NCBI GenBank assembly: GCA_964410065.1
Contig: CAYPFO010000004.1
Location: 1 to 64,000, forward strand
Reading direction: 5' to 3'
Length of the DNA stretch: 64,000 nucleotides
Origin: Serpens sp964410065
GTDB taxonomy: Bacteria; Pseudomonadota; Gammaproteobacteria; Pseudomonadales; Pseudomonadaceae
Positions 1 through 10,840 of the stretch are shown piece by piece (position 1 is the first letter of the stretch; each line of letters begins with the position of its first letter). A program made the position numbers and the translations under genes. The notes beneath the pieces are model-generated. The model was not told the origin of the DNA. It did no database searches and saw only the letters and a list, made by a program, of their open reading frames with translations.

Positions 1-700
<700 letters not shown>

Positions 701-701
<1 letters not shown>

Positions 702-1312
702 TGAAATCGCACGAGAAACTCGAGAAGAACATCGGTCTGCTGACCCTGTTCATGATCCTCGCCGTGAGCATCGGCGGTCTGACCCAGATCGTCCCGCTGT
801 TCTTCCAGGACGTGGTCAACGAGCCGGTGGCAGGCATGAAGCCTTACACCGCGCTGCAACTGGAAGGTCGCGACCTGTACATCCGTGAAGGTTGCGTCGG
901 CTGCCATTCGCAGATGATCCGTCCGTTCCGCGCCGAAACCGAGCGCTACGGCCACTACTCCGTCGCCGGCGAAAGCGTCTGGGACCACCCGTTCCTGTGG
1001 GGCTCCAAGCGTACCGGTCCGGACCTGGCCCGCGTCGGCGGCCGTTACTCCGATGACTGGCACCGTGCGCACCTGTTCAACCCGCGCAACGTGGTGCCCG
1101 AGTCGATCATGCCCGCCTACCCCTGGCTGGTGGAAAACCGCCTGGACGGCAAGGACACCGCGGCCAAGATGAAAGCCTTGCGCACCCTGGGCGTGCCCTA
1201 CAGCGATGACGACATCGCCGGAGCTCGCAACGCGGTGAAAGACAAGACCGAAATGGACGCCATGGTCGCCTACCTGCAAGTGCTCGGCACTGCACTCACG
1301 AACAAACGGTAA
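701..1312 (+). CDS. ccoO: cbb3-type cytochrome c oxidase subunit II (first operon)
   Basis: Membrane-anchored monoheme cytochrome c subunit that passes electrons to CcoN. The 203-residue product has one N-terminal membrane helix (about residues 11-31) and the heme motif CVGCH followed by SQMIRPF, typical of CcoO. I chose the ATG at 701, which overlaps the ccoN stop by one base; a TTG one codon earlier is less likely, and the second copy uses the same overlap. Bases 718-1188 appear identical to 4232-4702 in the second ccoO while the flanks differ, which suggests recent gene conversion. Confidence 0.97.
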
Positions 1313-1318
1313 CGGCGA

Positions 1319-1504
1319 ATGGATATCGGGATACTGCGTGGCCTGGGAACCGTTCTGGTGTTTACCGCCTTCATCGGCGTGGTGGCCTGGGCTTACAACA
1401 GCAAGCGGCAGGCCGCTTTCAGCGAAGCCGCCAACCTGCCCTTTGCCGACGACCCCGAACCCGTCTCGCACAACCAGCAAGTCTCTAGGAGTAACCAAGA
1501 ATGA
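1319..1504 (+). CDS. ccoQ: cbb3-type oxidase small subunit CcoQ (first operon)
   Basis: Small 61-residue membrane subunit (CcoQ/FixQ family) thought to stabilise the cbb3 complex. It has one hydrophobic helix near residues 8-27, then VVAWAYNSKRQ and the EAANLPFADD stretch shared with the second copy. It lies 6 bp after ccoO, and its stop overlaps the ccoP start in an ATGA arrangement, so it is probably translationally coupled to ccoP. Identification rests on position, size and similarity to the copy at 4834-5019. Confidence 0.93.
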   Translation: MDIGILRGLGTVLVFTAFIGVVAWAYNSKRQAAFSEAANLPFADDPEPVSHNQQVSRSNQE

Positions 1505-2418
1505 CTTCTTTCTGGAGCTGGTATATCACCCTGCTCACCCTCGGCTCCCTGGTGGCGCTGCTCTGGTTGGTGTTTGCCACCCGCAAGGGCGAATCCAAGG
1601 GCACCACCGAAAAGACCATGGGCCACTCTTTCGATGGCATCGAGGAGTATGACAACCCACTACCCAAGTGGTGGTTCCTGCTATTCATCGGCACCATTGG
1701 CTTTGCCGTGCTCTACCTGATCCTGTATCCGGGCCTGGGCAACTGGAAAGGCGTACTGCCCGGCTATGAAAACGGCTGGAGCCAAGTGGCGCAATGGGAA
1801 CGCGAAGTGGCGCGTGCCGATGGGCAATACGGGCCGATCTTCGCCAAATACGCCGCCATGCCGCTGGAGGAAGTGGCCCAGGACCCGCAAGCGCAGAAAA
1901 TGGGCGCCCGCATGTTCGCCACTTACTGCTCGATCTGCCACGGCTCGGATGCCAAAGGCTCGATGGGCTTCCCCAACCTGGCCGACACCCACTGGCGCTG
2001 GGGCGGCTCGCCCAGCGACATCAAGAGCAGCATCCTGCATGGCCGTACCGGCGTGATGCCGGCCTGGGGCGCAGTCATCGGTGAAGATGGGGTGAAAAAC
2101 GTCGCCGCTTACGTGCGCCAGGACCTGGCTGGCCTGAAACTTCAGGAAGGCAGCGAGGTCGATCTGCAAGCCGGCCAGCAGACCTACGCCAGCACCTGCG
2201 CGGTGTGTCACGGCGCCAACGGCGAAGGCATGGCCATGCTCGGTGCCCCTGCCCTGGACAGTTCGGCTGGCTGGATCTACGGTTCGAGCCTGGCTCAGCT
2301 GCAGCAAACCATCCGCCATGGCCGCAACGGACAAATGCCCGCACAGGAGCAGTACCTGGGCGAAGACAAGGTGCATCTCCTGGCCGCCTATGTGCTGAGC
2401 TTGTCACAGCCGCAGTAA
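1501..2418 (+). CDS. ccoP: cbb3-type cytochrome c oxidase subunit III, diheme (first operon)
   Basis: Diheme cytochrome c subunit that accepts electrons from soluble cytochromes and delivers them to CcoO. The 305-residue protein has two N-terminal membrane segments (about 5-25 and 57-77) and two heme motifs, CSICH and CAVCH, each followed by a glycine-rich stretch. The phrase EEYDNPLPKWW just before the second helix is a CcoP hallmark. The start ATG overlaps the ccoQ stop. It closes the first operon. A stem-loop about 80 bp downstream has a relative after the second ccoP. Confidence 0.97.
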   Translation: MTSFWSWYITLLTLGSLVALLWLVFATRKGESKGTTEKTMGHSFDGIEEYDNPLPKWWFLLFIGTIGFAVLYLILYPGLGNWKGVLPGYENGWSQVAQWEREVARADGQYGPIFAKYAAMPLEEVAQDPQAQKMGARMFATYCSICHGSDAKGSMGFPNLADTHWRWGGSPSDIKSSILHGRTGVMPAWGAVIGEDGVKNVAAYVRQDLAGLKLQEGSEVDLQAGQQTYASTCAVCHGANGEGMAMLGAPALDSSAGWIYGSSLAQLQQTIRHGRNGQMPAQEQYLGEDKVHLLAAYVLSLSQPQ

Positions 2419-2772
2419 GTGCCTGCTGAAAAGGCACACGGACGTGCCTATATAGCTCACCGGGATTGACGCAATTCTGCGCGAACTCCCTTCGGCCCAA
2501 TGCGACGGATTGTCGCATTTGGTCGCTCATGTGCCCCTATTCGGGCTAGCCGCCGTTACCATGTCAGTCGCAACTCGACCGCGACAATGACCCGCCGACC
2601 TTACTTTCCGACCAGAGGCCTTCTTCGAGCCTCCAATCGGGCGCAAGGCCTTGATTTACATGGGTCGGGAAACCGTCTGAAAATGCCAACTCGTTTGCAT
2701 TGACTACCCGGTTTCTCCATACTTGCCGCCGTTTTTCGCCTCGTGCGTGCCTCTAACCGTGGAACCCCAAAA
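2419..2772 (+). other. intergenic region between the two cco operons
   Basis: A 354-bp stretch without a supported gene. It holds a stem-loop at 2499-2519 and must carry any separate promoter for the second operon. A sequence starting TTGAT near 2652 has a good left FNR-type half site but a poor right half, so I do not call it an ANR box. Confidence 0.7.
2499..2519 (+). terminator. stem-loop after first ccoP
   Basis: AATGCGAC and GTCGCATT form a perfect 8-bp stem with loop GGATT. There is no clear T-run, so it may end transcription weakly or protect the ccoP mRNA end. A related TGCGACC/GGTCGCA hairpin follows the second ccoP. Confidence 0.45.
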
Positions 2773-4214
<1,442 letters not shown>

Positions 4215-4215
<1 letters not shown>

Positions 4216-4826
4216 TGAAATCGCACGAGATACTCGAGAAGAACATCGGTCTGCTGACCCTGTTCATGATCCTCGCCGTGAGCATCGGCGGTCTGACCCA
4301 GATCGTCCCGCTGTTCTTCCAGGACGTGGTCAACGAGCCGGTGGCAGGCATGAAGCCTTACACCGCGCTGCAACTGGAAGGTCGCGACCTGTACATCCGT
4401 GAAGGTTGCGTCGGCTGCCATTCGCAGATGATCCGTCCGTTCCGCGCCGAAACCGAGCGCTACGGCCACTACTCCGTCGCCGGCGAAAGCGTCTGGGACC
4501 ACCCGTTCCTGTGGGGCTCCAAGCGTACCGGTCCGGACCTGGCCCGCGTCGGCGGCCGTTACTCCGATGACTGGCACCGTGCGCACCTGTTCAACCCGCG
4601 CAACGTGGTGCCCGAGTCGATCATGCCCGCCTACCCCTGGCTGGTGGAAAACCGCCTGGACGGCAAGGACACCGCGGCCAAGATGAAAGCCTTGCGCACC
4701 CTCGGCGTGCCTTACAGCGACGAAGACATCGCCACTGCCAAGGATGCCGTGAAGGGCAAGACCGAAATGGACGCCATGGTTGCCTATCTGCAGGTCCTTG
4801 GCACCTCGCTCACGAACAAACGGTAA
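4215..4826 (+). CDS. ccoO: cbb3-type cytochrome c oxidase subunit II (second operon)
   Basis: Monoheme membrane-anchored cytochrome c, 203 residues, with the CVGCHSQMIRPF heme site. Its first 160 or so residues are almost the same as the first copy, down to silent positions, while the C-terminal part (YSDEDIATAKDAVKGK) has diverged. It overlaps the ccoN stop by one base and is followed by ccoQ after 7 bp. Role as for the first copy: it relays electrons from CcoP to CcoN. Confidence 0.97.
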
Positions 4827-4833
4827 CGCAGCT

Positions 4834-5019
4834 ATGGAAATTGGGCTCATACGCGGTCTCGGAACCCTGGTGGTATTCATTGCCTTCATCGGCGTGGTGC
4901 TCTGGGCTTACAACAGCAAACGCAAGAAGGGTTTTGACGAAGCCGCCAACCTGCCCTTTGCCGATGAGCCCAAGTCCGACCAGCGCGAAGAAAAAGATTC
5001 CCGGAGTAATAACGAATGA
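4834..5019 (+). CDS. ccoQ: cbb3-type oxidase small subunit CcoQ (second operon)
   Basis: A 61-residue single-helix subunit. The frame is open further upstream, but the ATG at 4834 gives the same MxIGxxRGLG beginning and the same length as the first copy, so it was chosen over earlier starts inside ccoO. The polar tail is rich in Lys, Asp and Glu and differs from copy one. Its stop overlaps the start of ccoP (ATGA). Confidence 0.93.
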   Translation: MEIGLIRGLGTLVVFIAFIGVVLWAYNSKRKKGFDEAANLPFADEPKSDQREEKDSRSNNE

Positions 5020-5939
5020 CCAGTTTCTGGAATTGGTACATCACCATTCTCAGCCTCGGCACCATTGCCGCGCTGACCTGGCTGCTGTTCGCGACCCGTA
5101 AGGGCCAGCGTCCGGACAGTTCGGAGCAAACCACCGGACACACCTACGACGGCATCGAGGAATATGACAATCCTCTGCCCAAGTGGTGGTTCATGATGTT
5201 CATCGGCACCATCATCTTCTCCCTCGGTTACCTGGCCCTGTACCCGGGCCTGGGCAACTGGAAAGGCATCCTGCCCGGCTACGAAAATGGCTGGACGGGC
5301 GTTGCCCAGTGGGAAAAGGAAGTGGCCAAGGCTGACGAGCAGTACGGCCCGTTGTTCGCCAAATACGCCGCCATGCCGGTAGCCGAAGTGGCCAAGGACG
5401 AGCAAGCCCTGAAAATGGGCGGTCGTCTGTTCGCTTCCAACTGCTCGGTCTGCCACGGTTCCGACGCCAAGGGCGCCTATGGCTTCCCCAACCTGACCGA
5501 CAACGACTGGCTGTACGGCGGCGAGCCGGACACCATCAAGACCACCATCCTGCACGGCCGCACCGCTGCCATGCCGGGCTGGAAGGACGTGATTGGCGAA
5601 GACGGCATCCGCCACACTGCAGGTTATGTACGCAGCCTGTCTGGCCTGGAAAATTCGGAAAGCCTTAACGTTGACCTTGCCGCAGGTCAAAAGATCTTCG
5701 AGACCAATTGCGTAGTCTGTCATGGTCCGGATGCCAAGGGACTGCAGATGCTGGGCGCACCGAACCTGACCGACCGCACCTGGTTGTACGGTTCCAGCTT
5801 CGCGCAAATCTCGCAGACCTTGCGCCACGGCCGTAATGGTCACATGCCTGCCCAGGAAGCCTTCCTCGGCAACGATAAGGTGCACCTGCTTGCTGCCTAT
5901 GTTTACAGCCTGTCTCAGAGCGCTGGAGAGGAAAACTAA
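5016..5939 (+). CDS. ccoP: cbb3-type cytochrome c oxidase subunit III, diheme (second operon)
   Basis: Diheme cytochrome c subunit, 307 residues, two N-terminal membrane segments and heme motifs CSVCH and CVVCH. It keeps the EEYDNPLPKWW signature and aligns along its whole length with the first CcoP, but is clearly more diverged than the CcoO pair. It ends the second operon; two hairpins lie between it and ccoG. Confidence 0.97.
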   Translation: MTSFWNWYITILSLGTIAALTWLLFATRKGQRPDSSEQTTGHTYDGIEEYDNPLPKWWFMMFIGTIIFSLGYLALYPGLGNWKGILPGYENGWTGVAQWEKEVAKADEQYGPLFAKYAAMPVAEVAKDEQALKMGGRLFASNCSVCHGSDAKGAYGFPNLTDNDWLYGGEPDTIKTTILHGRTAAMPGWKDVIGEDGIRHTAGYVRSLSGLENSESLNVDLAAGQKIFETNCVVCHGPDAKGLQMLGAPNLTDRTWLYGSSFAQISQTLRHGRNGHMPAQEAFLGNDKVHLLAAYVYSLSQSAGEEN

Positions 5940-5947
5940 CGCTCCAA

Positions 5948-5964
5948 TGCGACCTAAGGTCGCA
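5948..5964 (+). terminator. stem-loop after second ccoP
   Basis: TGCGACC and GGTCGCA pair around a TAA loop, 9 bp after the ccoP stop. It resembles the hairpin at 2499-2519 after the first ccoP in stem sequence. There is no T-run, so full termination is doubtful. Confidence 0.4.
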
Positions 5965-6010
5965 CTGTAAAAGGAACCTTCAGGCGTACCATAGGTAGCT
6001 GGCTATTTGA

Positions 6011-6035
6011 CCCTGGGCGATTGCATCGCCCAGGG
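6011..6035 (+). promoter_or_regulatory. perfect 11-bp hairpin in the ccoG leader
   Basis: CCCTGGGCGAT and ATCGCCCAGGG form a perfect stem with a TGC triloop, ending 28 bp before the ccoG start. No T-run follows, so it is more likely an mRNA-processing, stability or attenuation element separating oxidase from assembly-gene expression than a classical terminator. Confidence 0.5.
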
Positions 6036-6063
6036 CATCCACTTAAAGCTGTGGTACGTACTG

Positions 6064-7476
6064 ATGAGCGAACAGATTCCCGTTAGAAATGTGACTCCCA
6101 CGGTCCAAACGGCCGAGAGCGTCGACCTTTACGCCACTCGTGAAAAGATCTTCACCCGCGCCTTCACCGGCGTGTTCCGCAACTTCCGCCGTTTCGGCGG
6201 TGCCCTGCTCTTCCTCCTTTATTTCGGCACGGTGTGGTTGAACTGGAACGGCCGCCAAGCGGTGTTCTGGGACCTGCCCGAGCGTAAATTCCATATTTTC
6301 AGCGCCACCTTCTGGCCCCAGGATTTCATCCTGCTGTCCGCGCTGTTGATCATCTGTGCCTTCGGCCTGTTTTTCATCACCGTGTTTGCCGGCCGCGTCT
6401 GGTGTGGCTACACCTGCCCGCAAAGCGTGTTCACCTGGGTCTACATGTGGGCTGAAAAGGTCACGGAAGGTGATCGCAACCAGCGCATCAAGTTGGACAA
6501 GGCGCCCATGAGCGCCAACAAATTCTTCCGCCGTCTCGCCAAGCACGCCATCTGGCTGGGCGTCGCCCTGGCCACCGCGATTACCTTCGTCGGCTACTTC
6601 ACCCCTATTCGCGAACTGGTCCCCGACCTGCTGACCCTCAACGTAGGCGGCTGGGCGGCGTTCTGGATCGGGTTCTTCACCCTGGCCACCTACGGCAACG
6701 CCGGTTTCCTGCGCGAGCAGGTGTGCATTTACATGTGCCCCTACGCCCGCTTCCAGAGCGTGATGTTCGACAAGGACACGCTGATCGTCTCCTACGACCC
6801 GCGCCGAGGCGAAGCCCGTGGCCCGCGCAAGAAAGGCGCTGATTACAAAGCCGAAGGCCTGGGCGATTGCATCGACTGCACCATGTGTGTGCAGGTCTGC
6901 CCGACCGGCATCGACATTCGCAACGGCCTGCAGGTCGAATGCATCGGCTGCGCCGCGTGCATCGACGCCTGCGACAGCATCATGGACAAAATGGATTACC
7001 CGCGCGGGCTGATCAGCTACACCACCGAGCACAACCTGGCCGGTCAGAAAACCCGCCTCATTCGTCCGCGCCTGATCGGCTACGCCGCAGCGCTGCTGGC
7101 CATGATCGGCCTGTTCATTTATGCCGTCGCCGCCCGCCCGCTGGTACAAGTCGATGTGCTCAAGGACCGCGTGCTGTATCGCGAGAATGAGGAAGGCCGC
7201 ATTGAGAACGTCTACACCGTGAAGATCATGAACAAGGCGCAACAAGACATGACCTTCACGCTCACGGCCGATGGCATCGACGGCCTGGTTTTCGAGGGCA
7301 AGCGTGACGTGCGCGTCGCCGCCGGCGAAGTGCTCTCGGTTCCGGTGGAGCTGTCCATCGAGCCGGAAAAACTTCCGTCGAGCACCAACACCATCTTCTT
7401 CCGCGTCCAATCCGCGGATGACGCACGCATCAACAATGACGCCGACAGCCGATTCATCGGCCCCGCCGTCCGTTAA
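6064..7476 (+). CDS. ccoG: cbb3 oxidase assembly protein CcoG (ferredoxin-like)
   Basis: Membrane-bound iron-sulfur protein of the RdxA/FixG family, implicated in copper reduction for cbb3 assembly. The ATG at 6064 (MSEQIPVRNV) gives 470 residues; the frame is open further upstream but through the leader hairpin. It shows several membrane helices, the GRVWCGYTCPQ motif, and two 4Fe-4S clusters in CIDCTMCVQVCP and CIGCAACIDACD, followed by a periplasmic Ig-like C-terminal domain. It begins the ccoGHIS group, 124 bp after ccoP. Confidence 0.96.
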   Translation: MSEQIPVRNVTPTVQTAESVDLYATREKIFTRAFTGVFRNFRRFGGALLFLLYFGTVWLNWNGRQAVFWDLPERKFHIFSATFWPQDFILLSALLIICAFGLFFITVFAGRVWCGYTCPQSVFTWVYMWAEKVTEGDRNQRIKLDKAPMSANKFFRRLAKHAIWLGVALATAITFVGYFTPIRELVPDLLTLNVGGWAAFWIGFFTLATYGNAGFLREQVCIYMCPYARFQSVMFDKDTLIVSYDPRRGEARGPRKKGADYKAEGLGDCIDCTMCVQVCPTGIDIRNGLQVECIGCAACIDACDSIMDKMDYPRGLISYTTEHNLAGQKTRLIRPRLIGYAAALLAMIGLFIYAVAARPLVQVDVLKDRVLYRENEEGRIENVYTVKIMNKAQQDMTFTLTADGIDGLVFEGKRDVRVAAGEVLSVPVELSIEPEKLPSSTNTIFFRVQSADDARINNDADSRFIGPAVR

Positions 7477-7489
7477 GCAAAGGGTTAGC

Positions 7490-7990
7490 ATGCAACCGCA
7501 AACCGAAAGTCGCTGGTACAAGCAATTCTGGGCCTGGTTCGTCATTGGCATCCTTGCCATGGCCGTGATCCTGGGCACCAGCCTGCTGGTGATCGCCATC
7601 AAGAACCCGGTAAGCATGGTGGTGGACAACTACTATGACGTCGGCAAGGGCATCAACACCTCGCTGCAGCGTGAACAGCTGGCGCGCAAGCTGAACTTGA
7701 AAGCCACCCTCACGCTAGACAACGAGACCGGTCTGGCGACGCTGCAACTCAGCGGCTATAGCAACCCGCAACAGCTGGAACTGAACGTGATTTCGCCGAC
7801 CCAGGAAGAAATGGACCGGCGCATCATCCTGCAACCGCAAGGTGAGGGTCGCTATCAGGGCATGATGCAGGACGACACCATTCAGGGTCGTCGTTTCATT
7901 GAAGTGCTCGGCCAGGAAGGCGGCCAGGCGTGGCGCCTGTATGAAGAGAAGGCGCTTCAGCCCGGCGAACCGGTCAGTCTGGGCGACTGA
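7490..7990 (+). CDS. ccoH: cbb3 oxidase assembly protein CcoH (FixH family)
   Basis: A 166-residue protein with one N-terminal membrane helix (about residues 12-34) and a periplasmic FixH-like domain, needed for stable assembly of cbb3 oxidase in other bacteria. I chose the ATG at 7490 (MQPQTESRWYKQFW); the frame extends upstream into ccoG without a better start. It lies 13 bp after ccoG and 12 bp before ccoI. Confidence 0.92.
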   Translation: MQPQTESRWYKQFWAWFVIGILAMAVILGTSLLVIAIKNPVSMVVDNYYDVGKGINTSLQREQLARKLNLKATLTLDNETGLATLQLSGYSNPQQLELNVISPTQEEMDRRIILQPQGEGRYQGMMQDDTIQGRRFIEVLGQEGGQAWRLYEEKALQPGEPVSLGD

Positions 7991-8002
7991 TCCCACGCCA
8001 CG

Positions 8003-10456
8003 ATGAGCCATCCGATCCCCTGCTACCACTGCGGCCTGCCGGTTCCCTCCGGCAGCCGCTTTATCGCGCCTGTATTGGGCGAGCGCCGTGAGTTCTGCTG
8101 CCCCGGTTGCCAGGCAGTAGCCGAGGCCATCGTGTTGGGCGGCCTGGAAAATTATTACCGGCACCGCAGCGAACCGTCAGCCAATCCCGAGACGTTCCCT
8201 CAGGAACTCAACGATGAACTCGCGCTGTACGACCGCCCCGAAGTCCAGCAGCCCTTCGTCCAACACCAAGGTGATTTGGCCGAAACCTGCCTGCTGGTCG
8301 AAGGCATCAGCTGCGCCGCCTGTGGCTGGCTGATCGAAAAACACCTGCGTAGCCTGCCCGGCGTGGCCGAGGCGCGCCTCAACCTGTCAAATCACCGCCT
8401 GCAGGTGCGCTGGGCCGACAGCGAGATTCCCCTTAGCGAACTGTTAAAAAGCCTGCGTCGGGTCGGCTACGCCGCGCACCCGTACCAGGCTGACAAGGCC
8501 GCCGAGCAGTTGGCCAGCGAAAACCGCCGCGCCCTGCGCCAAATCGGCATGGCCGGTTTGTTGTGGTTCCAGGTGATGATGGCGACCATGGCCACCTGGC
8601 CGGAATTCAACCTTGACCTATCCCACAGCTTCCACGTTATCCTGCGCTGGACGGCACTGATTCTCACCACGCCGATCGTCTTCTATTGCTGCGGACAATT
8701 CTTCCGCGGCGCCTGGCGCGACCTGCGCACCCGCCACCTGACCATGGACGTGTCGGTATCATTGGCCATTGGTGGCGCCTATGTGGCCGGGATCTGGTCG
8801 ACGCTGACGGGACAGGGCGAGTTGTATTTCGATGCGGTGGGCATGTTCGCCCTGTTCCTGCTCGCCGGCCGCTACCTGGAACGCCGCGCCCGGGAACGCA
8901 CCGCTGCGGCCACCGCGCAGCTGGTGAATCTGCTGCCGGGCTCCTGCCTGCGCCTGGACGCCGACGGCCAGAGCCAGCGCATCTTGCTCAGCGAGTTGCG
9001 ACTGGGCGATCAGGTATTGGTCCAGCCCGGCGCCCTGATGCCCGCCGACGGACGCATCCTCAGCGGCCAGTCGAGTGTCGACGAATCGTTGCTCACGGGG
9101 GAATACCTGCCATTGCCGCGCGGCGTCGGCGATCAGGTCACCGCCGGCACCCTGAACGTCGAAGGCCCGCTGACCGTCGAAGTGCAGGCGCTGGGTGACA
9201 ACACGCGCCTGTCGGCCATCGTGCGTCTGCTGGAACGCGCCCAGAGCGAAAAGCCGCGCCTGGCCGAACTTGCCGACCGGGTTGCTCACTGGTTCCTGCT
9301 GATTGTGCTACTGGTGGCCACCGTGATTGGTGTCGTCTGGTGGCAGATCGACTCGGACCGCGCCTTCTGGGTGGTGCTCAGCCTGCTGGTCGCCACCTGC
9401 CCCTGCGCGTTGTCGCTGGCCACCCCCACCGCGCTGACGGCCGCCACCGGCAGCCTGCACAAACTCGGCCTGCTGCTCACTCGCGGGCATGTGCTGGAAG
9501 GCCTCAACCAGATCGATACGGTGATTTTCGACAAGACCGGCACGCTCACCGAAGGCCGCCTGACCCTGCGCGCGATCCACCCATTGCGCGACCTTGACCA
9601 GGATGCCTGCCTGGCCCTGGCCGCCGCGCTGGAAAACCGCTCCGAACACCCCATCGCTCGCGCGTTCGGCCGCGCCGCACAGGCCGCTGACCACGTGGAA
9701 AGCCACCCCGGCCTCGGCCTGGAAGGCTACGTTCAGGGCCGGCAATTGCGGATCGGCCAGCCGGACTTCGTCGCCGCGCTACAGGGCCAACCGGCACCGG
9801 CGATTTCCGGCGATCAGGGTCAGTGGCTGCTGCTCGGCGACGAACAAGGCCCGCTGGCCTGGCTGGTGCTCGATGACCGTCTGCGCGCCGATGCGCCAGC
9901 GCTGGTCGAAGCCTGCCGCGAACAAGGCTGGCGCATCCTGCTGCTGTCCGGCGACAGCTCGCCGATGGTCGGTGAAATCGCCCGCCAGCTGGGGATTGAA
10001 GACGCACGGGGCGGCCTCACTCCGGACGCCAAGCTGGAAATACTGCAGCAGCTGCACGGCGAAGGCCGCAAGGTGCTGATGCTCGGTGATGGCGTCAATG
10101 ACGTGCCGGTGCTCGCCGCCGCCGACATCAGCGTGGCGATGGGCTCGGCCACCGACCTGGCCAAGACCAGCGCGGACGCCGTGCTGCTCTCCAACCGGCT
10201 GGACAGCCTGGTGCAGGCACTGCCGATTGCCCGGCGCACACGGCGCATCATCATTGAAAACCTGGGCTGGGCAACGGCGTACAATGGGCTGATCCTGCCC
10301 TTCGCCGCCATTGGCTGGGTAACGCCGGCGTGGGCAGCACTGGGCATGTCGATCAGCTCGCTGCTGGTGGTACTCAACGCCCTGCGCCTGGCAGGCAAAC
10401 CTGCCGCCAGCCACCCTGCGACCCGCGCGGCCATCTTGCAGCCGGCCGCCGACTAG
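8003..10456 (+). CDS. ccoI: copper-translocating P-type ATPase CcoI
   Basis: P1B-type ATPase (817 residues) that moves copper across the inner membrane for the CcoN active site. In order it has a cysteine-rich N-terminal metal-binding segment (CYHCGLPVP, FCCPGC), an HMA-like domain with GISCAACGW, membrane helices, the actuator loop with SLLTGE, the ion-channel motif CPC, the phosphorylation site DKTGT and the hinge GDGVNDVPVL. All catalytic motifs are intact. A repeat element begins directly after its stop codon. Confidence 0.97.
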   Translation: MSHPIPCYHCGLPVPSGSRFIAPVLGERREFCCPGCQAVAEAIVLGGLENYYRHRSEPSANPETFPQELNDELALYDRPEVQQPFVQHQGDLAETCLLVEGISCAACGWLIEKHLRSLPGVAEARLNLSNHRLQVRWADSEIPLSELLKSLRRVGYAAHPYQADKAAEQLASENRRALRQIGMAGLLWFQVMMATMATWPEFNLDLSHSFHVILRWTALILTTPIVFYCCGQFFRGAWRDLRTRHLTMDVSVSLAIGGAYVAGIWSTLTGQGELYFDAVGMFALFLLAGRYLERRARERTAAATAQLVNLLPGSCLRLDADGQSQRILLSELRLGDQVLVQPGALMPADGRILSGQSSVDESLLTGEYLPLPRGVGDQVTAGTLNVEGPLTVEVQALGDNTRLSAIVRLLERAQSEKPRLAELADRVAHWFLLIVLLVATVIGVVWWQIDSDRAFWVVLSLLVATCPCALSLATPTALTAATGSLHKLGLLLTRGHVLEGLNQIDTVIFDKTGTLTEGRLTLRAIHPLRDLDQDACLALAAALENRSEHPIARAFGRAAQAADHVESHPGLGLEGYVQGRQLRIGQPDFVAALQGQPAPAISGDQGQWLLLGDEQGPLAWLVLDDRLRADAPALVEACREQGWRILLLSGDSSPMVGEIARQLGIEDARGGLTPDAKLEILQQLHGEGRKVLMLGDGVNDVPVLAAADISVAMGSATDLAKTSADAVLLSNRLDSLVQALPIARRTRRIIIENLGWATAYNGLILPFAAIGWVTPAWAALGMSISSLLVVLNALRLAGKPAASHPATRAAILQPAAD

Positions 10457-10596
10457 CAGGCAGTTGAAAAACGTAGGCGAGGCAGGCGAGACGAGGCAAA
10501 AACAGCCGAAGAAGCGCAGTTTAGGTGTTCTAAATGAGCATTCTGAGGCTGTCTTTAACGACGTATTGCCAACGCAGGTAGTTTTTCAACGGCCTG
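10457..10596. repeat. 140-bp repeat with terminal inverted repeats (MITE-like)
   Basis: The ends CAGGCAGTTGAAAAAC and GTTTTTCAACGGCCTG are inverted repeats with one mismatch. The interior has no credible gene. The left end starts at the first base after the ccoI stop codon. The size, ends and position suggest a non-autonomous mobile or REP-like element inserted between ccoI and ccoS; I recall similar sequences from the P. stutzeri group, but that is memory, not a search result. Confidence 0.7.
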
Positions 10597-10630
10597 TAAG
10601 CAGGCTCAGCAGTCTTTTTCGGAGGCACCC

Positions 10631-10840
10631 ATGGCCGCTCTGTATTTCATGATTCCCGTGGCCGTCATCGTGGTCGGCCTGGCCATCTGGCTGTTCTTCT
10701 GGGCCGTGGACAATGGCCAGTACGACGACCTGGACAGTCCGGCCCACAGCATCTTGTTCGACGACGACGATCCCAAGCACCAGGCCGGTATCGACAAGGC
10801 CGACAACAAACAACCGGAGCAGGACGACCCGCGTGCTTGA
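10631..10840 (+). CDS. ccoS: cbb3 oxidase maturation protein CcoS
   Basis: Small 69-residue membrane protein required for maturation of active cbb3 oxidase (cofactor insertion) in related bacteria. It has one hydrophobic helix near residues 4-26, then the FFWAVDNGQYDDLDSP stretch typical of CcoS, and an acidic tail. A TTTTTCGGAGGCACCC leader gives a good ribosome site. Its end overlaps the next gene by 8 bp. Confidence 0.95.
   Translation: MAALYFMIPVAVIVVGLAIWLFFWAVDNGQYDDLDSPAHSILFDDDDPKHQAGIDKADNKQPEQDDPRA

Noticed and set aside
2652..2665. Possible ANR box before the second ccoN
   Set aside because: TTGAT is present but the right half reads ATGGG in place of ATCAA, so the match is too weak.
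2743..2772. Upstream GTG start for the second ccoN
   Set aside because: The ATG at 2773 gives the normal CcoN N-terminus; the extra ten residues are not family-like.
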